This document shows positions 15,126-23,700 of a DNA stretch of 43,689 nt, piece after piece. Both the position numbers and the translations under genes were made by a program. The stretch is from Prevotella sp. Lineage in GTDB: Bacteria > Bacteroidota > Bacteroidia > Bacteroidales > Bacteroidaceae. Under the pieces are notes generated by a model. The model saw only the letters and a list, made by a program, of their open reading frames with translations. It did not search any database and was not told where the DNA came from. The DNA is taken from the NCBI GenBank assembly GCA_017509155.1, contig JAFWQE010000165.1, positions 1 to 43,689 on the forward strand, read 5' to 3'. Positions within the stretch are counted from its first letter, which is position 1. Each line of letters begins with the position of its first letter.

Positions 15126-17102
15126 TTATTTCACCACGACCTTCTTTCCGTTCCGTATATACAGTCCGCGTTGGTTGGGCTTGCCGTTGATGCGGCGCCC
15201 GTCGAGCGTGAAGAAAGGACTGTCGGCAGTGGTGTCGGCGCTGATGTTGTCGACGCCCGTGGGAAGGGCGATGGGGTACGGGACGTAGTTGCCAGTGTTC
15301 CAGTTCATAGCATTCCAGTAGTAGGTGTTCCACCCTTTTTTCCATGCATTGATGATCTGCTCCTCGGTCAATACGTTCTGCTCAGTACTGAAGAGCGGTG
15401 CCGTTGCGTTGAAGGTGCCGTTTGTGGTCACGGGCAGACAGGCTATCAGCGCGTCCATGGCAGGCCCATTGAGTCGGTTGTGGGCGCATGAGAGGCTACT
15501 GAGCGGGCTGTTGGGAGACAGGGTGAGCGAAGTCAGCTGGTTCGACGTGCAGTCCACGTTGGTGAGTCTCGTGTTCTTCGTCAGGTCGAGCTCGGCAATC
15601 TCGTTGTTGGAGCAGTTCAGTGTCTTCAGCGACGTGAAATACTCTATGCCCGTGAGGTCGGCGATGCCGAGGTTGTTGACATACAGTTCCTTGAGTGTCA
15701 GCTCGTTGATGTTGAGGACATAGTTCTGGTCTATGTCGTATTGCGTGAGGTATTCGCGGAATGCATCGTCGGGAACGCACGATTTCCTGACGACGAGTCC
15801 GCGTGCGAAGGTTACCATATCCCAGGCCACTGCTGTGCCGTTGGAGCTGACCACGGTTCCTTCGGAGATGGTGGCTCCTTTGGGTTCGCACAGGGTGAGT
15901 CCGTTATAGGTGTTGATGGAATGGAAGTTGCCGAATGATATGCCGCCCCTGGCTTGGGCGGTGACAACTGTCATTATTCCCTTGATGTCGACGCAGTCGT
16001 CGTTGTCCTTACTGTAGATGCCACCGAGCAACCCCGTAGCTTGCGCGTATGTCATATCGTTGAATGTCAGCGTGGTGGTCTTCGTGCGGTCTTCGTCAAA
16101 CACGTAGATGCTGTTCGCCTTTCTGCTGAGGAAGCCAAACCGCCCTGAGCCGGTGAAGGTGGCATTGTCGCGTATGCACACGCACGTCGTGTCAGCATAG
16201 ATGAGGCTTGTTCCCAAGGTCTCGACGGTGATGCCGTCGGTGCCGATGTCGAGTCCGTAGCTGTCGTTGTCCTTAATATTGATGGTGACGTTGTTCAGCG
16301 TGAGTTTGGAGCCGTCGAACGTGATGGTGCCCTTTTGCACGAAGTCAAGACTGGAGAGGTCGTTCTTGTTGTCGTCGGTGACGCGCACGCCGGCGATGAG
16401 GAGTTTGTATGGGGTGGCACCGTTGGTTCCCTCATAGTCGAGGATGTCGGCGGTGAGGTAGAGGGAGGAGCTTTTGCCGGTCCATTGTTTCACCTTCCAT
16501 CCCTTAGAGCTGGCGTTGGCCACCTGTGACGTGGTCATCACATTGCCTTCGGAACTGATATATGGGGCGATGACCACCAGATTGCCGCTTCTTTGCGGCA
16601 GATGACTGATGAGCGCGGTCATGCCTGCTCCCTTTATCTCGTTGTTGAAGCATTGCACAGTGCCCAGTTTGGTGTTGCTTGACAGGTCGAGCGTGGTGAG
16701 GTCGTTGTAGGAGCATTTCAGCGTGCGCAGGTCGGGGTTGTTGGAGAGGTCGAGGGTGGTGAGGTGGTTGCCCGAGCAGTCGAGGTTTCTCAGCTTGGGA
16801 TTGTTCGACACGTCGAGGGAGGTCAGTGCGCACTCGTAGCAGTAGAGGAACATCAAATCGGTGAAATACTCTATGCCCTGTAGTGTGTACATGGGCTTTT
16901 GTTCGATGCCGAGGCTGACATTGGTCACCTGCCCCAGTTCAAAGTTGCTGAGGCTGCCGTTGTGGTCAAGGTCGCAATTGTCGCTCACCCACTGGCGGAA
17001 GTTTTCACTGGGGAAGTTTGTCGCGTTGATGTATACGTCGGCCGTGGCGCCCGTGGCCCATGCCAACAGTGCAAAAAGCATCAATAGTATTCGTCTGTTC
17101 AT
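15126..17102 (-). CDS. Secreted leucine-rich-repeat surface protein
   Basis: This 658-aa protein starts with a signal peptide (MNRRILLMLFALLAWATG, cleavage after about residue 22). An EF-hand-like segment, DLDHNGSLSNFEL, follows and recurs later as DIDQNYVLNINEL. There are two blocks of leucine-rich repeats (LTTLDLSNNPDLRTLKCS type), one in the N-terminal third and one near the C-terminus. Between them is a module starting LLIAGVRVTDDNKNDL that also occurs in the proteins at 17454 and 40280. The chain ends with TLDGRRINGKP...GLYIRNGKKVVVK, a signature shared with those two proteins and resembling a short type IX secretion (T9SS) C-terminal signal. A likely role is adhesion or binding of host or polysaccharide surfaces. 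I chose the ATG at 17102 because it gives the signal peptide and fits the promoter at 17136-17166. Confidence 0.85.
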   Translation of the reverse strand: MNRRILLMLFALLAWATGATADVYINATNFPSENFRQWVSDNCDLDHNGSLSNFELGQVTNVSLGIEQKPMYTLQGIEYFTDLMFLYCYECALTSLDVSNNPKLRNLDCSGNHLTTLDLSNNPDLRTLKCSYNDLTTLDLSSNTKLGTVQCFNNEIKGAGMTALISHLPQRSGNLVVIAPYISSEGNVMTTSQVANASSKGWKVKQWTGKSSSLYLTADILDYEGTNGATPYKLLIAGVRVTDDNKNDLSSLDFVQKGTITFDGSKLTLNNVTINIKDNDSYGLDIGTDGITVETLGTSLIYADTTCVCIRDNATFTGSGRFGFLSRKANSIYVFDEDRTKTTTLTFNDMTYAQATGLLGGIYSKDNDDCVDIKGIMTVVTAQARGGISFGNFHSINTYNGLTLCEPKGATISEGTVVSSNGTAVAWDMVTFARGLVVRKSCVPDDAFREYLTQYDIDQNYVLNINELTLKELYVNNLGIADLTGIEYFTSLKTLNCSNNEIAELDLTKNTRLTNVDCTSNQLTSLTLSPNSPLSSLSCAHNRLNGPAMDALIACLPVTTNGTFNATAPLFSTEQNVLTEEQIINAWKKGWNTYYWNAMNWNTGNYVPYPIALPTGVDNISADTTADSPFFTLDGRRINGKPNQRGLYIRNGKKVVVK

Positions 17103-17135
17103 GGTTAATATGTATTTAAAGATTACTTTCCGCGG

Positions 17136-17166
17136 CAAAGATACGAAAAGTCGGGTGCAATACAAA
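17136..17166 (-). promoter_or_regulatory. Promoter of the LRR protein gene
   Basis: On the minus strand TTTG (17166-17163) and TATCTTTG (17143-17136) are 19 bp apart, a good Bacteroidetes promoter, and the -7 box lies 33 bp before the ATG. Confidence 0.75.
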
Positions 17167-17188
17167 AAGAATTCCGTCTTTTTTTTCG

Positions 17189-17262
17189 AGAGACCCTTCC
17201 CGGCCCTTCAAGACCCTCCCTGAGACCCTCCCCGACCCTCCCTGTTTAGGGAGGGAGAAGGA
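17189..17262 (-). repeat. GGGAGGGTCTC repeat, intergenic copy
   Basis: The reverse complement contains CCTCCCTAAACAGGGAGGG and repeated GGGAGGGTCTC, matching 552-627 inside the first operon gene. The inner CTCCCTAAACAGGGAG is itself a palindrome. Confidence 0.7.
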
Positions 17263-17335
17263 GAGGTGAGTGGTAAGAGGTGAGAGGATACTTCTTCCGC
17301 TTCCTCTCTCACTTTTCACTTCTCACTTTTCACTT

Positions 17336-17365
17336 CAACATCCCCCTCGGGGGCTTGGGGGGCTT
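17336..17365 (+). repeat. G-rich hairpin repeat (copy 8 of 8)
   Basis: The last copy in the window. It follows TCACTTTTCACTTC simple repeats and lies upstream of the BspA-like gene promoter. I found none between here and the end of the window. Confidence 0.8.
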
Positions 17366-17387
17366 ATCTCACATTTCACACCATTTG

Positions 17388-17419
17388 TTTGGCCGTTTAA
17401 ACAAAAAACCGTATATTTG
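17388..17419 (+). promoter_or_regulatory. Promoter of the BspA-like gene
   Basis: TTTG at 17388-17391 and TATATTTG at 17412-17419 with 20 bp between, a near-perfect match. It sits 34 bp before the ATG at 17454 and is divergent from the promoter at 17136-17166. Confidence 0.8.
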
Positions 17420-17453
17420 CAAGCGAAATCAAACAACCAAAGAAAACAAAGAG

Positions 17454-19997
17454 ATGAAGACGAAGACCAGATTCTTGTTGACGCTGCTCCTGGCGATAGC
17501 CATGGGCACGCGAGTGATGGCGGCTGAAAAGGAAGCCTACGCCGTCTATACCTCGAACGACAGCACGCTCACGTTCTACTACGACGACAGAAAGAGCGAG
17601 AAGGAAGGCATTAAGTATTCGCTGAACACGGGGAGAAACGAACCTGAATGGATAGAGGACGGCAAGAAGTTAGCAAGAGCAGTGTTTACATTGTCGTTTG
17701 CCGACTACAGGCCGACATCTACTTTTAAATGGTTCTATGAGCAACCGGCCCTTAAAACCATCGACCACATCAGCGACTACTTAAAAACCGACGAGGTGAC
17801 GATTATGGAGGCAATGTTGTATGGCTGTAAAAGTCTAAATAACCTTGACGTGAGCGGTTGGGATACGGGCAACGTGACGAACATGGCACAAGTGTTTAAA
17901 GGTTGCAGTAGCCTGACAAGCCTTGACGTGAGCAGCTGGGATACGGGCAAAGTGACGAACATGAACGGTATGTTCTATCGTTGCGTTCACCTGACAAGCC
18001 TTGACGTAAGTAGCTGGGATACGGGCAACGTGACGAACATGGAGTCTTTGTTTGAGATTTGCATGCGCCTGACAAGCCTTGACGTAAGTCGGTGGGATAC
18101 GAGCAACGTAACGAACATGAGAAATGTGTTCGCTGATTGCAGAGAACTGACAAGCCTTGACGTGAGCAGTTGGGATACGAGCAACGTAACGGACATGTCC
18201 CTTTTGTTTGTTAATTGCTTCATCTTGACAAGTCTTGACGTGAGCAGTTGGGATACGAGCAACGTAACGAACATGAGAAATGTGTTCGATGGTTGCGGTA
18301 AACTGACAAGCCTTGACTTGAGCAGCTGGGATACGAGCATCGTAACGGACATGTCCCTTATGTTCTATGGTTGTTATAGCCTGACAACCATTTATGCGAG
18401 TTCCAAATGGGTTGTAGGGAGCGGAACGGGTGACGATAGGATGTTCTATGGTTGTGGTAACCTTCGTGGCAGTGCGGGCACCACCTATGATCTCATCCAC
18501 GAGGGTGCTTCCTACGCACACATTGACGGCGGCCCGTCGAATCCCGGCTATTTTTCAGAAAAGATATACAATCTGTGGGTGGGCGGCACCAGAGTTACGT
18601 CGGCGAACAATCTGTCGCTGTCCGCCGCAGCCGGTAGTGTGACCTATGATATTGCAAAGAAAATGCTGACGCTGAACGGTGCCACCATCACCGTGACAGG
18701 ACAAAGTACACACGCTATCAGCAACGGAGACCCGTGGGAGCACAGCGTCGACGGCATTGACGGACTGACGATAGAAGTCATCGGCAACTGCCGGCTGAAT
18801 GCCCAGAGCGTCGGACTTGTCGTCAACGGCAACACTACGCTGACCGGCACGGGGCAGCTCAGCGTGAATGCTGGAGAAGAAGGTGTGTGGATTGAGGGCA
18901 AGAACCTCACAAGCAAGGTGAAGCGCCTCGCCGTAACTGCCGCGAGAGAGGCGGTGAAAGGTACCGGGTTTGGCATTTTGACGGTTGATGCGTCCACCTT
19001 TGAAGCGGCGACGAGCACGCCAGATCTGTACCATCCCATCAAGAACCTGTTCCGAATGAACCTCACCGACAGCCGGTTTGCCGACCCGGGCGGGGCGTGG
19101 AAATATGCCGATGCCACCAGATACTACTACGACGAAGACCGCGGTTTCATGATGTTCAGCGATGAAGACTACCGTGGAAAAGTGCTGATAGAACCAGCCG
19201 CAGCGCCGGTGAACTACCGACTGTGGGTCGGCGGCGCGAGGGTGACATCGGCCAACAAGGACGCCATCGGCGTGGCTTCAGGAACAGCTACGTTCAACCC
19301 AGAGACACAGACGCTGAGGCTGACCGACGCCACGATTGTGGCTGGCGGCTACGACGACGGCATCAGCAATGGACTGGAGGACCTAGAAGGAATGCCTGCG
19401 TTCAAGATTGTATGCAACGGCACCAACAGCATTGATGCCGTCAACAGCGACGGCGCCGGTCTGGCATTGTTTGGCAACACCACCATCACCGGCAGCCGTC
19501 TGGGCATCAGTGCCTACGACAAGGGCATTTATGTCGGAGACTTAGGAGAGCTGAACCTGCAGGACGCTGACGTCTATGTGGAAGGCAGCCATCCCGTTTA
19601 TTGTGGCTACAACACCTTCGTCTACGTTCGCCACTCGTGGCTGGAAGCCGACCCGGGAACGTCGCAGAACAGTCCCGTTGTCGGTGCGCGGGAGTTTGAC
19701 TTGGTGGACAGTGAATACCAGGACCCCGGTATCGGCATCGACCCAGACCAGCTGTACTACAACGAGCGGGCGGAAATGATGTATTACGACGGCGATATCT
19801 ACGACGGGCCGATATGGATTGTGCCCGTTGGTCCCGGCACTACGACAGGCGTCGATCAGGCTTCGCTCCGTCGGGACAGCGGTGAGAAGACGGACGGCAG
19901 AGGCGACTACTACACTCTTGACGGACGGAAGCTCAGCGGAAAGCCAGGCAAGAGTGGCGTCTACATACAAAACGGCAGGAAAGTGGTCGTCAGGTAA
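17454..19997 (+). CDS. BspA-like (DUF285 repeat) secreted surface protein
   Basis: This 847-aa protein begins with a signal peptide (MKTKTRFLLTLLLAIAMG, cleavage near residue 23). Residues 128-309 are seven exact 26-residue repeats of the type LTSLDVSSWDTSNVTNM, the DUF285/BspA surface repeat, followed by a degenerate eighth. Two modules starting LWVGGTRVTSAN (from residue 372) and LWVGGARVTSAN (from 588) follow. Each runs into a beta-rich segment with G-I-S-N-G and T-I-T-G-x-x-x-L patterns that look like a beta-helix. The chain ends TLDGRKLSGKP...GVYIQNGRKVVVR, as in the other two secreted proteins. It is probably exposed on the cell surface and used for adhesion. The start is set by the promoter at 17388-17419 and the signal peptide; an upstream in-frame ATG at 17280 would translate the G-rich repeat. 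Confidence 0.9.
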   Translation: MKTKTRFLLTLLLAIAMGTRVMAAEKEAYAVYTSNDSTLTFYYDDRKSEKEGIKYSLNTGRNEPEWIEDGKKLARAVFTLSFADYRPTSTFKWFYEQPALKTIDHISDYLKTDEVTIMEAMLYGCKSLNNLDVSGWDTGNVTNMAQVFKGCSSLTSLDVSSWDTGKVTNMNGMFYRCVHLTSLDVSSWDTGNVTNMESLFEICMRLTSLDVSRWDTSNVTNMRNVFADCRELTSLDVSSWDTSNVTDMSLLFVNCFILTSLDVSSWDTSNVTNMRNVFDGCGKLTSLDLSSWDTSIVTDMSLMFYGCYSLTTIYASSKWVVGSGTGDDRMFYGCGNLRGSAGTTYDLIHEGASYAHIDGGPSNPGYFSEKIYNLWVGGTRVTSANNLSLSAAAGSVTYDIAKKMLTLNGATITVTGQSTHAISNGDPWEHSVDGIDGLTIEVIGNCRLNAQSVGLVVNGNTTLTGTGQLSVNAGEEGVWIEGKNLTSKVKRLAVTAAREAVKGTGFGILTVDASTFEAATSTPDLYHPIKNLFRMNLTDSRFADPGGAWKYADATRYYYDEDRGFMMFSDEDYRGKVLIEPAAAPVNYRLWVGGARVTSANKDAIGVASGTATFNPETQTLRLTDATIVAGGYDDGISNGLEDLEGMPAFKIVCNGTNSIDAVNSDGAGLALFGNTTITGSRLGISAYDKGIYVGDLGELNLQDADVYVEGSHPVYCGYNTFVYVRHSWLEADPGTSQNSPVVGAREFDLVDSEYQDPGIGIDPDQLYYNERAEMMYYDGDIYDGPIWIVPVGPGTTTGVDQASLRRDSGEKTDGRGDYYTLDGRKLSGKPGKSGVYIQNGRKVVVR
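17835..18380 (+). repeat. Seven tandem 78-bp coding repeats (DUF285)
   Basis: Seven units with an exact 78-bp period begin at 17835 and each encodes one 26-residue surface repeat. Nucleotide identity between units is high (CTGACAAGCCTTGACGTGAG recurs almost unchanged), which points to recent duplication and the potential for changes in repeat number. Confidence 0.9.
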
Positions 19998-20027
19998 CCC
20001 ACAGTGGTACGGTCACAGGATGATGAG

Positions 20028-20064
20028 AGAAGGGCGGCAGCGCAGCAGTTGCCGTCCTTCTTTA
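20028..20064 (+). terminator. Intrinsic terminator after the BspA-like gene
   Basis: Stem AGAAGGGCGGCA / TGCCGTCCTTCT (one G-T pair) with an 10-nt loop, then TTTATG. The T-tract is short. Confidence 0.55.
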
Positions 20065-20096
20065 TGCACGTTTTCTGCATAAAATGGGCAGAGATT

Positions 20097-20126
20097 CTTG
20101 TTTTTCCCTTTTTTTCCGTACCTTTG
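20097..20126 (+). promoter_or_regulatory. Promoter of pyrE
   Basis: TACCTTTG at 20119-20126 is a good -7 box. CTTG at 20097-20100 is an imperfect -33 with 18-bp spacing. The start codon is 33 bp downstream. Confidence 0.6.
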
Positions 20127-20158
20127 CACCTGTAAATCAAACAAGAAAGGAAAAACGT

Positions 20159-20791
20159 ATGGATACACTGAAGAAAGCATTTGCGCGGAAGTTGCTCGAG
20201 GTGAAGGCCGTCCGGCTGCAGCCCGAGGAGCCCTTTACGTGGGCCAGTGGGTGGAAGTCGCCCATCTATACCGACAACCGCAAGACCCTGTCGTTCCCCG
20301 AACTGCGCACCATGGTGAAGCTGGCGCTCACGCATGCCGTGCTGGAGCATTTCCCGCAGGCCGAGGCGGTGGCTGGCGTGGCCACGGGCGCCATTGCACA
20401 AGGAGCGCTGGTGGCCGACGAGCTGAACATGCCCTACGTCTACGTGCGCCCCAAGCCAAAGGACCACGGCATGGGCAACCAGATAGAAGGTGAGCTGAAG
20501 GAAGGTGCCAAGGTGGTGGTGGTGGAAGACCTCATCTCCACGGGCGGCTCGTCGCTGAAGGCCGTCGATGCGCTGCGTCGTGCCGGCTTCGAAGTGGTGG
20601 GCATGGTGGCCAGCTACACCTACGGCTTCCCCGTGGCCGAGCAGGCTTTCCGCGAGGCTGGTGTGGAACTCATCACCATTTCCGACTATGAGCATGTGGT
20701 GGCAGAAGCCATTGCCACCGGCTATATCAAGGCCGAAGACGAGCAGCTGCTCAAAGAGTGGCGCAAGAATCCGGCAGAATGGGGCAAGTAG
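20159..20791 (+). CDS. pyrE: Orotate phosphoribosyltransferase
   Basis: This 210-aa cytoplasmic enzyme joins orotate to PRPP to give orotidine 5'-phosphate, the fifth step of de novo pyrimidine synthesis. The PRPP-binding motif VVVVEDLISTGGSSL is clear in the second half, FTWASGWKSPIYTDNR near the N-terminus matches the orotate-binding region of PyrE, and VYVRPKPKDHG matches the flexible catalytic loop. Length is typical. I chose the ATG at 20159 because the longer frame back to 20084 would start upstream of the promoter. It is the first gene of a unit that continues with the SRPBCC protein and argH, an arrangement I recall from other Bacteroidales. Confidence 0.95.
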   Translation: MDTLKKAFARKLLEVKAVRLQPEEPFTWASGWKSPIYTDNRKTLSFPELRTMVKLALTHAVLEHFPQAEAVAGVATGAIAQGALVADELNMPYVYVRPKPKDHGMGNQIEGELKEGAKVVVVEDLISTGGSSLKAVDALRRAGFEVVGMVASYTYGFPVAEQAFREAGVELITISDYEHVVAEAIATGYIKAEDEQLLKEWRKNPAEWGK

Positions 20792-20835
20792 TCCAGCATG
20801 GATGCATGATTCAGGCGCTTTGCGTCGTATGTCAA

Positions 20836-20961
20836 AGGAGTGCGGGCGTTTAGGAGTTTTCGCGGCTTTCAGCCGCAGGAGTGTGGACAATAGTCCTTTT
20901 TGCTGAAAGATGCACGACAAAGTATTGTCCAAACTCCCAGACTCCCACACTCCCAAACTCC
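20836..20961. repeat. Hairpin repeat with GGACAATAGT core, pyrE-SRPBCC junction
   Basis: TGGACAATAGT on the left pairs with GTATTGTCCA on the right, and outer arms of GGAGTTT / AACTCCCA repeats extend the hairpin. It belongs to the same family as 22868-22990, 27022-27136 and the 171-bp elements. Confidence 0.75.
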
Positions 20962-21005
20962 AAAGGAAAAGAAAAAGCCCGTGACCCCAAAACCATAACA
21001 AAGAA

Positions 21006-21419
21006 ATGAGCAAGTTTGAAAGTAACGTGAAACAGGTGCCGCATCCGCAGCAGAGCGTCTATAGGATGCTGAGCGACCTGAGCCATATTGAGCAGGTGAG
21101 AGACCGCCTGCCGGAAGACAAGTTCCAGAATCTGTCGTTCGACCGCGACTCGGTGAGCATCTCCATGGACCCAATAGGGCAGATCACGCTTAACATCGTG
21201 GACCGCCAAGAGCCCAAATGCGTGAAGTTCGAGTCGGCGCAGTCGCCCATCCCCTTCACCCTCTGGGTGCAGATGCTTCCCGTAACCGACGCCACCAGCA
21301 AGCTGAAATGCACCATCGACGCTGAGCTGAATCCCTTCATCAGGGGCATGGTGAGCAAGCCGTTGCAGGAAGCCTTGGAGAAAATGGCCGATGCCCTGGC
21401 CATGATTCCCTACGAATAA
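21006..21419 (+). CDS. SRPBCC (START-like) family protein
   Basis: This 137-aa cytoplasmic protein has the sequence pattern of the SRPBCC/polyketide-cyclase fold. An N-terminal strand is followed by a helix (QSVYRMLSDLSHIEQVRDRLP), then alternating beta-strands (VSISMDPIGQITLNIVDRQE, VKFESAQS), and a long C-terminal helix (FIRGMVSKPLQEALEKMADA). These folds bind hydrophobic ligands, but no ligand or reaction can be deduced. It is between pyrE and argH and probably on the same transcript, although the 214-bp gap contains a hairpin repeat. Complete, usual length for the family. Confidence 0.8.
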   Translation: MSKFESNVKQVPHPQQSVYRMLSDLSHIEQVRDRLPEDKFQNLSFDRDSVSISMDPIGQITLNIVDRQEPKCVKFESAQSPIPFTLWVQMLPVTDATSKLKCTIDAELNPFIRGMVSKPLQEALEKMADALAMIPYE

Positions 21420-21495
21420 TAGCCCATCATCCACCCCCATCACCCCCATTTCCAACCACCATCACCCACCACCCATCACCCATCACCCAACAAAC

Positions 21496-22839
21496 ATGGC
21501 AAACAAACTCTGGGAAAAGAACTTCGAGGTGAACGCCGAGATTGAGCGTTTCACCGTGGGTCGCGACCGCGACATGGACCTCTATCTGGCACCTTTCGAC
21601 GTGCTGGGCTCCATGGCCCACATCACCATGTTGCAGACCATCGGCCTGATTGAGAAAGACGAGCTCAGCGAGCTACTCGCCGAACTGCGTGCCATCTATC
21701 AGATGTGCCAGCGCGGGGAGTTCGTCATCGAGGACGGCGTTGAAGACGTGCACTCGCAGGTGGAGCTGATGCTCACGCGGCGGTTGGGCGACATGGGAAA
21801 GAAAATCCATTCCGGTCGCTCGCGCAACGACCAGGTGCTGGTGGACCTGAAGCTGTTTACGCGCCATGAGCTTCGCCAGGTGGCCGAGGCCACGCAGGTG
21901 CTCTTCGACGAGCTCATTGCCAAGAGCGAGCAGCATAAGGACGTGCTGATGCCTGGATATACGCATCTGCAGGTGGCCATGCCGTCATCGTTCGGCCTGT
22001 GGTTCGGCGCCTATGCCGAGAGTCTCTGCGACGACCTGCTCTTCCTTCGTGCAGCCTGGCAGATGACCAACCGCAACCCGCTGGGCTCAGCAGCAGGCTA
22101 TGGGTCGAGCTTCCCGCTGAACCGGCAGCTCACCACCGACCTTCTTGGCTTCGATACCATGGACTATAACGTGGTGTATGCGCAGATGGGACGCGGCAAG
22201 ACCGAGCGCAATGTGGCCTTCGCACTGGCTACCATCGCCGGCACACTGGCCAAGCTGGCCTTCGACGCGTGCCTGTTCAACTCGCAGAATTTCGCCTTCG
22301 TGCGACTGCCAAAGGAGTGTACCACCGGCAGCAGCATCATGCCGCACAAGAAGAATCCCGACGTGTTCGAGCTCATTCGCGCCAAGGCCAACAAGCTGCA
22401 GTCGCTGCCACAGCAGGTGATGCTCATCATGAACAACCTGCCCGTGGGCTATTTCCGCGACCTGCAGATCATCAAGGAAGTGTTCCTTCCGGCCTTTGAC
22501 GAGCTGAAGGACTGTCTGCAAATGGCGGCCTACATCATCAACAAGATGGAGGTGAACGAGCATATCCTCGACGACAAGATGTACGACCCGATGTTCTCGG
22601 TTGAGGAAGTGAACCGTCTGGCTGCCAGTGGCGTGCCCTTCCGCGATGCCTATAAGCAGGTGGGACTCAGCATAGAGAACGGCACGTTCCGCGCCGACCG
22701 GAACATCCATCACACGCACGAGGGCAGCATCGGCAACCTCTGCAACGAGCAGATACAAGAGCTCTTCCGCGACATCTATGCACAGTTCACGTTCGAGCGC
22801 GTGGAAAAGGCAGAGCACGAGCTGCTGAGAGAAAGATAA
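21496..22839 (+). CDS. argH: Argininosuccinate lyase
   Basis: This 447-aa cytoplasmic enzyme cleaves argininosuccinate to arginine and fumarate, the last step of arginine synthesis. The superfamily signature GSSIMPHKKNPD is intact and contains the loop with the catalytic Ser. Other family blocks are HSGRSRNDQV near residue 110, YTHLQVAMP, and NPLGSAAGYGSSFP. Length and ends fit ArgH. The 76-bp gap before it is filled by CCCATCACCC simple repeats and has no promoter-like box, so it probably depends on the pyrE promoter. This enzyme and PyrE both use products of carbamoyl phosphate, which may explain the linkage. Confidence 0.97.
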   Translation: MANKLWEKNFEVNAEIERFTVGRDRDMDLYLAPFDVLGSMAHITMLQTIGLIEKDELSELLAELRAIYQMCQRGEFVIEDGVEDVHSQVELMLTRRLGDMGKKIHSGRSRNDQVLVDLKLFTRHELRQVAEATQVLFDELIAKSEQHKDVLMPGYTHLQVAMPSSFGLWFGAYAESLCDDLLFLRAAWQMTNRNPLGSAAGYGSSFPLNRQLTTDLLGFDTMDYNVVYAQMGRGKTERNVAFALATIAGTLAKLAFDACLFNSQNFAFVRLPKECTTGSSIMPHKKNPDVFELIRAKANKLQSLPQQVMLIMNNLPVGYFRDLQIIKEVFLPAFDELKDCLQMAAYIINKMEVNEHILDDKMYDPMFSVEEVNRLAASGVPFRDAYKQVGLSIENGTFRADRNIHHTHEGSIGNLCNEQIQELFRDIYAQFTFERVEKAEHELLRER

Positions 22840-22867
22840 TAAATAAGGTATAAGGAAAGGTGATCTA

Positions 22868-22990
22868 TGGGAGTTTGGGAGTTTAGGAGTCTGGGAGTTT
22901 GGACAATAGTTCTTTTTCAGGCAAACCGCTAAAGATGCGAAAACCACTATTGTCCACACTCTCATACTCCCACACTCCCAAACTCCCACA
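22868..22990. repeat. Hairpin repeat with GGACAATAGT core, after argH
   Basis: GGACAATAGT pairs with ACTATTGTCC, a perfect 10-bp match. The arms are GGGAGTTTAGGAGTCTGGG on the left and CTCCCACACTCCCAAACTCC on the right. It ends 17 bp before the next start codon. Confidence 0.8.
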
Positions 22991-23006
22991 ACAAATAATC
23001 AAGAGC

Positions 23007-23573
23007 ATGATGACAAAGATAAGATGTCTGTTAGCGTTGCTTGTGTGTTTCGTGCTGGGCGGCTGCGGTGACTCGGAGTTCGAGTTCTCGGGCCACCACG
23101 CCTTTTTCGTGTTCGACAACTCTCTCCATCTGGACCCTACGCTGTCGAGTGCGATGAACGCCATGTCGCCAGGCATCTTCTGCCGCATCAGCATCAAGAG
23201 CGCTGGCCGCGTCAATTTCGACAACAACCAGGGACAGAGCAGTCAGGTCACTCTCAGCGCCTTGGAGCAGCAGTCGCACAAGATGCTCGGCGTGTACAAC
23301 GAAAGCGGTCTCATCGTGGGCTTCGCCACGCTGTCACAGCCCGTCACCTTCTGTGCCTTCGACGCGCAGTGTCCCAACTGCTACGAGGAGACCATGATGC
23401 CTCGCTACATGCTCACCATGGACACCACCGGCAAGGTTTCGTGCAAAAACTGCGGACGGACATACGACATGAACAACAACGGCATCATCAGCAGTGGCGG
23501 AAACGGCAAGAAACTGATACGCTACAGGGCAACCACCAACGGACCCTTTGGTCTTATCAGAATAGACAATTAA
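23007..23573 (+). CDS. Rieske-like lipoprotein with cysteine-only metal site
   Basis: This 188-aa protein has a lipoprotein signal (CLLALLVCFVLGGC, lipobox LGGC with C20), so it is anchored in a membrane facing the periplasm or surface. The C-terminal half reads like a Rieske domain (AFDAQCPNC at 117-125, KVSCKNCGRTYD at 143-154, then G-rich turns and L-I-R-Y), but the two ligand pairs are CPNC and CKNC where a Rieske centre has C-x-H and C-x2-H. Four cysteines suggest zinc or a rubredoxin-like iron site instead of [2Fe-2S]. Start: ATG at 23007; the next ATG, at 23010, is equally possible. Function unknown. Confidence 0.75.
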   Translation: MMTKIRCLLALLVCFVLGGCGDSEFEFSGHHAFFVFDNSLHLDPTLSSAMNAMSPGIFCRISIKSAGRVNFDNNQGQSSQVTLSALEQQSHKMLGVYNESGLIVGFATLSQPVTFCAFDAQCPNCYEETMMPRYMLTMDTTGKVSCKNCGRTYDMNNNGIISSGGNGKKLIRYRATTNGPFGLIRIDN

Positions 23574-23690
23574 AGGGCAAAAGCCCAGATAAATCGATGT
23601 TTTACCCCGAAATTTGTACGTTTTTCCATATAAAACGCGCGATTTAACATCTTTTAATTGAAAATCAATACGATATATGGTTTTTATTTC

Positions 23691-23698
23691 TATCTTTG
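23691..23698 (+). promoter_or_regulatory. -7 box of the candidate ncRNA
   Basis: TATCTTTG matches TAnnTTTG exactly. No TTTG is seen at the expected -33 position, so this is half a promoter. The DNA just upstream is very AT-rich. Confidence 0.5.
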
Positions 23699-23700
23699 CA

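Noticed and set aside
15126-19997. The two divergent surface protein genes as one duplicated gene
   Set aside because: They share only one module type and the C-terminal tag; LRR and DUF285 parts are different.
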